This document shows positions 8,095-16,958 of a stretch of 64,000 bases of DNA, one piece after another (position 1 is the first letter of the stretch; every line of letters begins with the position of its first letter). The stretch lies in NCBI GenBank assembly GCA_030068525.1, contig JASJOS010000019.1:150442-214441 (forward strand), in the 5' to 3' direction. Source of the DNA: Xanthocytophaga flava (GTDB lineage: Bacteria; Bacteroidota; Bacteroidia; Cytophagales; 172606-1). The notes below the pieces were generated by a model that saw only the letters and a program-made list of their open reading frames with translations, was not told the DNA's origin and made no database searches. The translations under genes and the position numbers were made by a program.

Positions 8095-11000
8095 TCATTC
8101 GTCTGGTTTTTCCTGAGGTAGTATATTAGGAACACGAATCACAAACTCTGTCCACTTATCCAGTTCCGATTCAACAGAGATATGTCCTTTTAGCCGTTCT
8201 ATTACATCTCTGACTATATAGAGTCCCAATCCTGAACCTTTGCTGGTCATAGACGCCCTATAAAACATATCAAATATTTTACCCAGATTTTCTTTTGAGA
8301 TGCCCATTCCATTATCCTTAAATACCATAATAGCCATTTGTGCATTTACGGTGATCTGAATATGGATCTGAGGTGTACGGTTGGCAGAAGATCTATACTT
8401 TACAGCATTTGAAATCAGATTATTAAAAATGATCTTCAAACGAAATTCATCCGAATAGAAAGGTATATGCTGATCAATGGTGACCTTTTTTTCTATATTA
8501 TCAAATCCGTCAATAAACTTTAACCCATCCATAGTTTCCTGAATAAGTTGTCCAAAGTCTATCGGGTCCTGAACTACTTCAATACGGGAGTTACGTGAAT
8601 AGTTGATAATATCCTGAATAAATGTATCCAGGCGGGCAATACTTTTTTCCATCAAGTTCAGATAATGCACTCTTTCCTTTTCCTCATCTTCAGAACGGCA
8701 TATATCTATCAATCCCAATACAGAGGTCAATGGAGATCGCAAATCATGGGAAGCCCGATATACAAAACTATCTAACTCAGCATTGATCTTTTTCAGATCC
8801 TCATTCTGCTGTCTGAGTTGCTCTTCGATCTTCTTTCGTTCAGTAATGTCTTGAATCACACCAATCATGCGTAAAGGGCGTCCTAACGCATCCCGTTCGA
8901 TAACCTTGCCTCTGCTCTGGAACCATAAGTACTCATCATTCCGGCCCATTGCTCTATATTCGGCCTGATATACTTCTACTTCTCCGTTAATATGCTGTAA
9001 CTGTGCCTCTAATACAGCCTCCCTATCATCTGGATGTACTTTATCCAGCCACTGTTCTGATCTGTCTACAATCTCATCTTTATGAAAGCCCAATATTTCT
9101 TTGGCTCGAGCACTGAAGTAAACCTGGTTAGTAAGCATATTTCGATCCCATAGTCCTTCTCCACTTCCTTCCAGAGCAAACTGCCATCGTTGCTCGCTTT
9201 CCATAATCCGTTCGTTCAGCTCTAGCGTATTTTCCAGTGATTGCCGGAGTTCTTCTTCACTTGTAAGCAATCTGTCATTGATCTCATTGGAGAGTATAAG
9301 TAACTCCCTAATCTTATTTTGTGCTAATTTTTGTTCTGTGATATCATAACAGGCTCCTACTACTCGTACCACCTTCCCTGAATCATCATATACAGGTTGT
9401 CCGATTCCAATTACCCAGCGAAATGCAATATCTCTTGGTAAGATACGCATCTCTATCTCATAGGACTCTCCAAAGAAAATGGCTGCCTCTCCCAATGCCT
9501 TTAAAGGAGACCTAAACTCAGGATCAATCATTTCATAGAATGTACTGAGATGAGGTGCCTTTGAGGTATCATTCAAACCAAATATATGAAACAACTCCTC
9601 AGACCATTCCAGGGTCCGGGTTGCTACATCTACCTCCCAAATACCTAATCTGGCAATTCGTTGTGCTTCTCTTAGTTTAGACTGACTGGCTTGTAATTCT
9701 TTGTTTAGCTGTTGTGTTTCCTGAAGCAATCTGCTTTTTTCTTCCTCTGCCACTTTCAGTTGTGTAATATCATAACATACACCTCTTAAGCGACTTACCA
9801 CTCCACTCTCATCAACTATAGGCTGTCCCATCATAAAGAGCCAGCGAAAGTCCCCATCAGGCCTCCATATCTTTAATTCAATTCTATACTCTTGTTGTTT
9901 TTCAAACGCGTTTTGCGAAGATGCTATAAGCAGGTCTCTATATTCCGGATCAATAGCGTCTATCAATGCTTCTCTACTTAATGATCCTTGTTCTTTTGTT
10001 ATACCAAAAATGTGAAATAACTCATCTGACCATTCAGCATAATCCAATCCAAGGTCATATTCCCACATTCCTAACCTGGCAATTTTCTGTGCCTCCTGTA
10101 ATTTGGCTTCACTTCTCTGCAATTCAGTGTTCAGCAGTTGCATATCCAGAAGGACCTTATTCTTTTCTTCCTCAATCTGCATCCGCTCGGTTATATCTAT
10201 CAGAATTGCACAGACATTGTTTGTGCCTTCTATTTTATTAAAATTGCAGAAAAACCATCGTGGTCCCTGATCAGCATAGTTTTGGACAAATTCAACCTGC
10301 TCTATAACTCCTTCTTTCAGACACCGCTTTAAAAGATTGAGCCAATTTTCCCGTACAGCTTCAGCAATAGGTAGTTCGGAAGCTTTTTTGCCACTAAGTC
10401 CCTCTACAGTTAGACCAAATCTTTTAGCCAGATAGTTATTAGGCAATAACAGGGAATAATCATCTTCCTGTACCTCATAAATACATATAAAAAACTGTGC
10501 AGCATCAAAGAAAGCCTGCAAGAGGTTTTTCTGACGATTTATCTCCAATTCAGCTTGCTTTTGTTCGGTGCGGCCATTAACTATCACGATGACACCTGTC
10601 ATCTCGCCATCTCTGTTCCGAAAAGGACTGAAAGATCCGGAAACCCATAACTCTCTCCCTTCAAGAGTTATCTTTGTATCTGGATATATGATAGTTTCAC
10701 CAGTTAAAGCCCGTTTCAGAATTTCACCAAAAGGAGCATCTTCACCATAAATCTCAGGAAACAGTTCTATAGGTGATTGTCCAATTATATCTTTTGCCAA
10801 CCGTCCAGTTCGCCGTTCCAGGTATTTATTCCAGACAAGATACCTGCAATCATTATCAAAAACGATAATACCTTCATTGGCATTGTCAATAATCAGTCTG
10901 TTAAATTCTTCACTGGCAGCCAGCTCATTATTTAATTCGACTGTCTTATCCAGTGTCTGCATTAATTCTTCTTCACTTGCCTGAAGTTCCTCATTGAAAC

Positions 11001-12021
11001 GTTGTGTTTCTTCCAATAGTAAAGCTGCTTCCTGTTCAGCTTTCTTCTTATCTGTAATGTCTAGTAGACACCCAACCAACCCATTTACATTTCTATCAGT
11101 ATCATAGGTTAGCCGAAACTGATTATATACCCAGTGATACTGATCGTCTGCAAACAAAAACCGACATTCTATAGATAGAAACCCTACCTCAAAAATATGC
11201 GTCAGCCCAGACAAAATGATATTTTTATCCTCTGGATGGATATGAGCCATCCAGAACCCTGGATCGTTCACAAACTGTTGAGCAGAGTACCCCATCATAA
11301 ACCATACATTCTCACTCATATAGGTAATATGATAAGGAGGCATATGAGAGGCCGCATAGATCACAGAAGAAGTTTCTTTTAGCAAATACTCTAGGCGTTC
11401 TCTTGCATCCTGTGCCTGTATTTTATCAGTCAGATCACGGGCTGTAATTAATAACGTTGGAAGGGATCCTACAGATACTTTAGAGATAAATAGTTCTACA
11501 TCCAGCCTGGATTCATCCTGACGCAGGAATTTTCCGATCAATGGCTGGGTAGGTTCTCCATTTGTTGCTTTTTGCATCTGCTGAAGAATCATATCTTCTT
11601 CAGGCGCTACGATCACATCTGTAACAAGCATTCCAAGCAGTAATGAAGGATTTTCAACACCCAGCAGCTTTGCGACTGCCTGGTTAGCATACTGAATAAT
11701 GCCACTTTCAACAATAAACATCCCGTCAGGAACCACATCACTCACAAGACGGAATAAGTTAAATTCCTGCTCCTGTGCAGATGTTCCTTTGGGGATAGAC
11801 CTAGTCCGACGGCCTCCACTTTTAGGTTCTGAAGCAACTTGTCTAAATGCAGAAAGATTCTGTATAGCCTGAGACAATTGTTCCTTCAATTGTTTCTTTG
11901 TATCGTCTACCTGATTAATCTTCTGCAAATTGGGTTGCAACTGATCTAATATCATTCGCAATTGAGACAATAGTTGCTCAGTTTCATCCTCATAAGCATG
12001 TGCAACAGTCAACTCAGACAT
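8095..12021 (-). CDS. Seven-PAS sensor histidine kinase
   Basis: This 1308-residue kinase has no obvious membrane segment, so it is probably cytoplasmic. A coiled N-terminus (1-85) is followed by seven PAS/PAC-type domains near residues 88-200, 210-325, 375-490, 505-620, 650-770, 785-905 and 945-1065, several ending in DIT-type PAC motifs and joined by Glu/Gln-rich helical linkers. The HisKA domain carries the phospho-acceptor His1092 (SHDLRSP). The HATPase domain has the N box NNLISNAVKY, DNGMGIS and GSGLGLYIV. PAS5 and PAS6 begin almost identically (AQKIARLGMWE and AQRIARLGIWE), a tandem duplication. There is no receiver domain and no adjacent response regulator, so the partner is unknown. 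Signals are also unknown; PAS domains commonly bind small ligands or cofactors. Confidence 0.92.
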   Translation of the reverse strand: MSELTVAHAYEDETEQLLSQLRMILDQLQPNLQKINQVDDTKKQLKEQLSQAIQNLSAFRQVASEPKSGGRRTRSIPKGTSAQEQEFNLFRLVSDVVPDGMFIVESGIIQYANQAVAKLLGVENPSLLLGMLVTDVIVAPEEDMILQQMQKATNGEPTQPLIGKFLRQDESRLDVELFISKVSVGSLPTLLITARDLTDKIQAQDARERLEYLLKETSSVIYAASHMPPYHITYMSENVWFMMGYSAQQFVNDPGFWMAHIHPEDKNIILSGLTHIFEVGFLSIECRFLFADDQYHWVYNQFRLTYDTDRNVNGLVGCLLDITDKKKAEQEAALLLEETQRFNEELQASEEELMQTLDKTVELNNELAASEEFNRLIIDNANEGIIVFDNDCRYLVWNKYLERRTGRLAKDIIGQSPIELFPEIYGEDAPFGEILKRALTGETIIYPDTKITLEGRELWVSGSFSPFRNRDGEMTGVIVIVNGRTEQKQAELEINRQKNLLQAFFDAAQFFICIYEVQEDDYSLLLPNNYLAKRFGLTVEGLSGKKASELPIAEAVRENWLNLLKRCLKEGVIEQVEFVQNYADQGPRWFFCNFNKIEGTNNVCAILIDITERMQIEEEKNKVLLDMQLLNTELQRSEAKLQEAQKIARLGMWEYDLGLDYAEWSDELFHIFGITKEQGSLSREALIDAIDPEYRDLLIASSQNAFEKQQEYRIELKIWRPDGDFRWLFMMGQPIVDESGVVSRLRGVCYDITQLKVAEEEKSRLLQETQQLNKELQASQSKLREAQRIARLGIWEVDVATRTLEWSEELFHIFGLNDTSKAPHLSTFYEMIDPEFRSPLKALGEAAIFFGESYEIEMRILPRDIAFRWVIGIGQPVYDDSGKVVRVVGACYDITEQKLAQNKIRELLILSNEINDRLLTSEEELRQSLENTLELNERIMESEQRWQFALEGSGEGLWDRNMLTNQVYFSARAKEILGFHKDEIVDRSEQWLDKVHPDDREAVLEAQLQHINGEVEVYQAEYRAMGRNDEYLWFQSRGKVIERDALGRPLRMIGVIQDITERKKIEEQLRQQNEDLKKINAELDSFVYRASHDLRSPLTSVLGLIDICRSEDEEKERVHYLNLMEKSIARLDTFIQDIINYSRNSRIEVVQDPIDFGQLIQETMDGLKFIDGFDNIEKKVTIDQHIPFYSDEFRLKIIFNNLISNAVKYRSSANRTPQIHIQITVNAQMAIMVFKDNGMGISKENLGKIFDMFYRASMTSKGSGLGLYIVRDVIERLKGHISVESELDKWTEFVIRVPNILPQEKPDE

Positions 12022-12717
12022 AGGAACGTTTATGAATTCGTTTAAATAATTCTAAAGAAATATACTTGTACGTCAGAACTTCTGCTTCCGTTCTTTGATT
12101 TATAAAGCTACTCAATTCGTTTTCTAAGGCATAACAATGCTCATCCTCAGCTTTATTGTTAGCAATAAGATTAGGGTCTAACCTATTTTGCTAGTGTCTT
12201 TTCATGAGAAGTTAGTTAGTATAATTTTATAAAGCTGCAAAGACATCTTTTGGGCTGCAACTTGGTTTGTATATCAATAGCTGGAGATATGAAGGCTGAA
12301 TTATAACTTTTTTCTATATAGATTGTTTGCTTCAAAGCTGGTATATTCTGTAAGTAATTCATTTTCAATTATGTACTTCCTCGGAAAAAATACAATAATT
12401 GACTGATATTCAAAACAGTACAAGCATATTCTATAGATCATAAATCAGTTTTCCAGCTTCTGCCCTGTAAAATCTTATCTATGTATAAGTCTTACATACA
12501 TAAGGTCACCGGATTTCCGTCGAAAAATCTTTACAGAATCCCAATTTATCTGCTTTTCAGAATAAAATTACCTTACTGTGTTGGAAGCCTGTTATAGTTC
12601 AAAGAGGTAATCAACTCCAGATTCTAGAAGAGAATCAACTAAACGAAAATTATTAAAGGTCTTGTATGTAAAGGATATCAAAAAAATAAATACCAAGACA
12701 AGAGTCAGTGGATACCA
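12022..12717. other. Long intergenic region, no gene seen
   Basis: About 700 A+T-rich bases lie between two leftward genes. I see no credible open reading frame. An imperfect hairpin lies at 12474-12504 (CTTATCTATGTA with TACATACATAAG, one mismatch, 7-base loop) without a T tract. The promoter of the multi-PAS kinase must be near 12030-12300, but I find only weak -7-like sequences, for example TGTCTTTG on the minus strand near 12240-12250. Confidence 0.5.
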
Positions 12718-14028
12718 TTATACAATCAAAGCGTTTACAGCTAGTACAGCCAATAGTCCGACTACAGAGACAATGGTTTCCATCACAGTCCAGGTACGCA
12801 AGGTTTGCTTTACAGTGAGGTTGAAATATTCTTTAAACATCCAGAATCCACCATCATTGATATGAGATAACATCAGGCTACCTGCTCCAATGGATAATAC
12901 CATTAGTTCAGGTTTAATACCTGTTTGTTGCTGAATCATAGGTGCAAGTATACCTACAGCAGTCAGACCTGCCACAGTTGCAGACCCTACACAAATCCGA
13001 ACAGCACCAGCCATCAGCCACCCTAATATCAGAGGAGATATGGGTAAAGTGATCAGGCGCTCTGCAATGTATTGGCTGATTCCACTATCATTCAAAACCT
13101 GTTTTAAAGCCCCTGCCCCTGCAATGATTAACAAAATCACAGAAGTAGCTTTAAAAGCTTCTTCCAGCTGAACCATCATAGTTTTCATTGTTTTCCCTCT
13201 CCGTAATCCCAGCAGATATACTGCCAGTAATACAGAAATCAGCATAGCAATATAAGGTTCTGCAACCAGCTGAATAATTACTGAGTCGAACTCAAATTTT
13301 TTAATAACAGAGGTAAGAGACAACAATACCAATGGTAGTAATGTAACAAATAAGCTAACTCCCAAACCTGGCAATTCAGAATCCTTTAAAGGTGTAGCCT
13401 GAAAAAGAGACGGTTTAACCAAAGGCTGAATATTTCGTAATGTTCTTCCAAATAACGGCCCTGCTACAACAATAGCAGGTATAGCTACCAGAAATCCATA
13501 TAATAACGTTTCACCAATGTCAGCTTTGAGCTGAATAGAAATTGCCAGTGGAGAAGGATGCGGAGGCAGATAGCCATGTGCTACAGACAAGGCAGAACAC
13601 ATAGGTATAGCAATATATAACAAGGGCAATTGAGTGGTTGAGGCAATAGTAAAAATCAGTGGCACAATGATAATAAATCCGGCATTGTAAAAAAGAGGAA
13701 TACCGATAATGAAACCAGCCAGTGCAACACCCCATTGAATATAGCGTCTGCCAAATACCTGTATCAGAGCTTGTGTGACGCGTTGTGCTGCACCACTTTC
13801 TGCCACTACCTTACCAAGCATGGCTCCAAACCCCATAATCAATATCAAATCTCCTAGTGTGCCTCCAATCCCTGTTTGAATAGATTTGCCAATACTGGTC
13901 ACCGACATACCTGTTGCAAGGCCTAGCCCAATAGAAACCAGAATAAACGAGATAAATGTGTCCAGCCGGACATAGGAGATAAGAAAAATTAACAGAAGAA
14001 TTCCTGATAATGCTAAAAATACAGGCAT
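12718..14028 (-). CDS. GntP-family gluconate:H+ symporter-like permease
   Basis: The 436-residue, highly hydrophobic protein has about 12 predicted helices and matches the GntP family in length and pattern. The N-terminal part contains TFISFILVSIGLGLATGM and GTLGDLILIMGFGAMLGKV; the proline-rich loop HGYLPPHPSPLAI is the characteristic HG-PPHP segment of gluconate and related sugar-acid permeases; later comes GSATVAGLTAVGILAP. Known members import gluconate, idonate, fructuronate or glycerate by proton symport across the inner membrane. The specific substrate here is unknown because no sugar-acid kinase or dehydrogenase gene is adjacent. It is a single-gene unit between the long gap at 12022 and the divergent YdcF-like gene. 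Confidence 0.9.
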   Translation of the reverse strand: MPVFLALSGILLLIFLISYVRLDTFISFILVSIGLGLATGMSVTSIGKSIQTGIGGTLGDLILIMGFGAMLGKVVAESGAAQRVTQALIQVFGRRYIQWGVALAGFIIGIPLFYNAGFIIIVPLIFTIASTTQLPLLYIAIPMCSALSVAHGYLPPHPSPLAISIQLKADIGETLLYGFLVAIPAIVVAGPLFGRTLRNIQPLVKPSLFQATPLKDSELPGLGVSLFVTLLPLVLLSLTSVIKKFEFDSVIIQLVAEPYIAMLISVLLAVYLLGLRRGKTMKTMMVQLEEAFKATSVILLIIAGAGALKQVLNDSGISQYIAERLITLPISPLILGWLMAGAVRICVGSATVAGLTAVGILAPMIQQQTGIKPELMVLSIGAGSLMLSHINDGGFWMFKEYFNLTVKQTLRTWTVMETIVSVVGLLAVLAVNALIV

Positions 14029-14251
14029 AATAAGTGGTCGAAGTGGCTTGATAAAAGCAATTTAATGCTATATATTTGTTAAATCCAATTTAAAAAGAAA
14101 AAAAGAAAATTTTTCTATCCCCAAATCAGGGAAATTCGGCGCAGAATCAGATCATATGAATGACCTAATTATCTATCTAACTCAAAACCAAGCAGATATT
14201 TATTATTCTTCGTATTAATCCAATTGCCACTCTGTTACCAAGCTAAATTTT

Positions 14252-14914
14252 ATGTCTTTAGATTCTCATACACTTTCCCTTGCCAAACGCATATGGGATT
14301 ACCACCACGTCCACCATACCATTCAACCAGCTGACTGTATACTTGTATTAGGAAGCCATGATACCCGGGTTGCCGAACGGGGAGCACAGCTTCTGCTTGA
14401 TGGGTATGCCCCATTGCTTGTATTCTCCGGAGGATTAGGCCGACTTACGGAAGGCTTATGGGCTGACTCTGAAGCTGAAATCTTTTCTCGTATTGCTATA
14501 GACATGGGAGTACCTCCGGAAAAGATCCTGACAGAAAGCAGATCCCGAAATACAGGTGAAAACATTTCTCTGACCTATGCTCTACTTCGTCACCATAAGA
14601 TAGATGTAAAAAGTCTGATTCTGGTACAGAAGCCCTATATGGAACGTAGAGCTTATGCTACTTTTCAGAAACAATGGCCAGGTCCGGAGATTGATATACG
14701 GGTCACATCTCCACAAATTGCGTTTGAAGACTATGCAACTCCAGAAATCCAGCTGGAAGATGTGATTCACATTATGATTGGTGATCTTCAGCGTATCCAG
14801 CTCTATCCTAAAAAAGGTTTTCAAAGTTATCAGGATATTCCAGAGGATATCCTGGATGCTTATCACCAACTGGTAGAGATGGGCTTTGATGAGCACCTGA
14901 TTTATGAGAAATAA
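14252..14914 (+). CDS. YdcF/SanA-like DUF218 protein
   Basis: The 220-residue protein has the DUF218 pattern: DCILVLGSHDTRVAERGAQL at about residues 28-47, LLVFSGGLGRLTEGL, ADSEAEIFSRIAI, then ILTESRSRNTGENISLTYAL at about 94-113 and LILVQKPYMERRAYATF. This matches the small single-domain YdcF type, a Rossmann-like protein reported to bind S-adenosylmethionine in E. coli, rather than the membrane-anchored SanA/ElyC type, because no membrane helix is present. The biochemical role is unresolved in general and I infer none here. It diverges from the GntP-type permease gene and converges with the LytTR regulator. Confidence 0.85.
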   Translation: MSLDSHTLSLAKRIWDYHHVHHTIQPADCILVLGSHDTRVAERGAQLLLDGYAPLLVFSGGLGRLTEGLWADSEAEIFSRIAIDMGVPPEKILTESRSRNTGENISLTYALLRHHKIDVKSLILVQKPYMERRAYATFQKQWPGPEIDIRVTSPQIAFEDYATPEIQLEDVIHIMIGDLQRIQLYPKKGFQSYQDIPEDILDAYHQLVEMGFDEHLIYEK

Positions 14915-14978
14915 AATTTAAATTCTGGTTGCATTACCATTATAGATAGGCAAACCTGTTGATCAAAACTATTTTTGA

Positions 14979-15046
14979 CCATTATTCGAATCGTTTTTAA
15001 GTTTGAACTAAACTCTGATCACATCTTAGAAATATTCGAATAATGG
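14979..15046. repeat. Inverted repeat between convergent genes
   Basis: CCATTATTCGAAT (14979-14991) and its exact complement ATTCGAATAATGG (15034-15046) enclose 42 bases. Each arm contains the palindrome ATTCGAAT, and the loop holds a smaller hairpin AGTTT/AAACT. It lies between the ends of two convergent genes, so it may be a shared 3'-end structure. Confidence 0.5.
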
Positions 15047-15152
15047 GCAACTTTTTAAAATATCAGATTTTCGATCATAATTCAAACACCTCAGACTTCA
15101 GATAAACTTCAAACAATATATTATTTCTTCAAGTACAGATCTGCATTTAAAC

Positions 15153-15860
15153 TTATTCTTCTCCAAATAACTTTGTTCTTAGCATTTTATATCGTGTACG
15201 TCCCACAGGTAATAATTTTCCATTGGTAAGCATAACTTTGTAGCTACTCCCTGACTGTACTATAATTTCTTTAATTTGTGAAGTCTCAATCAGATACGAT
15301 TTATGGATTCGTTCAAATGTCTGAGGTAGGAGTTGCTCCAGACGTTCCAGTGATTTATCATGGATTTCTTTTTTTCCATTTTTCAAATGAAGCTCTGAAT
15401 AAATTCCAGCGCCTTTGATATAACAAATCTCCTGAACATCTATAAGTATACTATTCCCTTTCTTTTTCACAGCCAGAAACCGGACCCCTCTACTAGGAAC
15501 TTTCTCTTTGGCAGAAACTCGTAAAAAAGCCTGACTTAACCGGTCTTCACTAAAAGGCTTTGGCACAAAATCCAGTACACCATACTCAAAGGCGGTAATA
15601 GCTTTGTCTTTATAAGCAGAGACAATAATGGTATGGAAAGATTCCGAAACAACCGTTTTCAATAACTCAAAGCCATCTACACCATTCAAGTTCAGATCAA
15701 GCAACACCAGATCAAAGGTGTGAGTAGTTAAGTAAGCTTGACCTTCTTCCAGCGATTCACAAATATGAAGGACGTTCAGGGTATCTATAAAAAACTGACG
15801 GGTCATTCGTTCCAGTCGCCGGGCAATACGTCCTTCATCTTCTACAATAAGGATTTTCAT
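15153..15860 (-). CDS. LytTR-family response regulator
   Basis: The 235-residue protein has an N-terminal receiver domain (residues 1-120) with the acidic pair Glu7-Asp8 (LIVEDEG), phospho-acceptor Asp55 (DLVLLDLNLNG) and the conserved Lys of VPKPF. A LytTR DNA-binding domain follows at about residues 135-235 (ILIDVQEICYIKGAGIYSEL, SLERLEQLLPQTFERIHKSYLI). Such regulators are usually phosphorylated by LytS/YehU-type kinases, and one is encoded on the same strand at 16940-18643. The two are separated by a gene on the opposite strand, so they are not in a simple operon. The regulator is divergent from that intervening gene with a 150-base shared upstream region. Confidence 0.93.
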   Translation of the reverse strand: MKILIVEDEGRIARRLERMTRQFFIDTLNVLHICESLEEGQAYLTTHTFDLVLLDLNLNGVDGFELLKTVVSESFHTIIVSAYKDKAITAFEYGVLDFVPKPFSEDRLSQAFLRVSAKEKVPSRGVRFLAVKKKGNSILIDVQEICYIKGAGIYSELHLKNGKKEIHDKSLERLEQLLPQTFERIHKSYLIETSQIKEIIVQSGSSYKVMLTNGKLLPVGRTRYKMLRTKLFGEE

Positions 15861-16010
15861 TGTAGTAATTCTGCTTCTGTTTTAAATAAGAATTCAGGAA
15901 ACACACAAATATGCTATATAATTAAAACTATTTTAGGTTTATTATAAAACTATTCAGTTAAAACAGCATCTATATGGTAATCTACAACTATAAACCTACA
16001 CTCACCAAAG

Positions 16011-16958
16011 ATGAAAAATATAGTATTTATCTGGGCAATGAGCCTCTGCATGGTAAATGTCTATGGAAAAGGTACTTCTAAAAAACTATTTCTCTCCAGT
16101 ACAAAAAAAAAACACACTGTTTTCATTGAAATAAATGATCAGTCAGCTTATCTGTTCAGATTAGGTTACTGGAATAAACCAATGGGGTCTAGTTATAGTC
16201 TCATTCAGACTGATACATTATCAAGGCAGAGTAGTATAGATGCATATCTTTTCATTGGCACAAACACAAAGATCCAAAAGGATCAGAATAAGTTGTATGT
16301 ACTCTTATCAGATACACCTGACAAGAAAGTCTTAAAGATAGAAATAGATACTGTTACTAATGAAACAGAAATTAACCAATACATAAATAATGGCTATTGG
16401 CATACTAACTTTTCTACCTTAAGTGTAGAAGTCAATGCTATGTATCCTATTGATCACTATAGCTTCTATGAAGGATATAGATACTGGGATAGGTTTACGA
16501 ATACCCAGATTTATTATCAGGACTTCAGAGCTTTTGCAGATAACAAACTCAAAATTATACGAGACAGTGTCATAGAAGCCAAAAGTTCCCGAAGTCAACT
16601 TACTCAGCACACAGTCAACAACATTTCTACTATCTCTTATACAGAATTAAAAAATAACCTGATAGCGTTATCTGACGACAGCGAAAGAGGTTATTTTAGC
16701 ACCATAGTCCATGCCGTTTGTATGCAACGTACAGATCTTCTTTTTAAACTAGCAGACGATAATCCTTCTCTAAAAGAAAAACTTTTGTATGCTATTCAGG
16801 GAAAGGAATCTATTCAGAAAATCAGAGCAGCAGAAACCAATTCGCCTTTTAAAAGAGAAGTTATCAAAGACCGCAGACAAACTACAGCCATGCTGATTAA
16901 AGTTGGTACATTGTATGCAGCATTAGGAGTATTAGTTGTCTATCTGATAGCACGGTGA
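16011..16958 (+). CDS. Hypothetical exported protein with C-terminal membrane helix
   Basis: I do not recognise a family. The 315-residue protein starts with a likely signal peptide (MKNIVFIWAMSLCMVNVYG) and ends with a hydrophobic helix (VGTLYAALGVLVVYLIAR), so it is probably a periplasm-facing protein anchored by its C-terminus. The middle is beta-rich with many Tyr and Asn residues (YRYWDRFTNTQIYYQDF). It lies between the LytTR regulator (divergent) and its probable kinase (convergent), and its stop codon overlaps the 3' end of the kinase gene by 19 bases. It could be a target or an input component of that two-component system, but this is inference from position only. Confidence 0.75.
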   Translation: MKNIVFIWAMSLCMVNVYGKGTSKKLFLSSTKKKHTVFIEINDQSAYLFRLGYWNKPMGSSYSLIQTDTLSRQSSIDAYLFIGTNTKIQKDQNKLYVLLSDTPDKKVLKIEIDTVTNETEINQYINNGYWHTNFSTLSVEVNAMYPIDHYSFYEGYRYWDRFTNTQIYYQDFRAFADNKLKIIRDSVIEAKSSRSQLTQHTVNNISTISYTELKNNLIALSDDSERGYFSTIVHAVCMQRTDLLFKLADDNPSLKEKLLYAIQGKESIQKIRAAETNSPFKREVIKDRRQTTAMLIKVGTLYAALGVLVVYLIAR

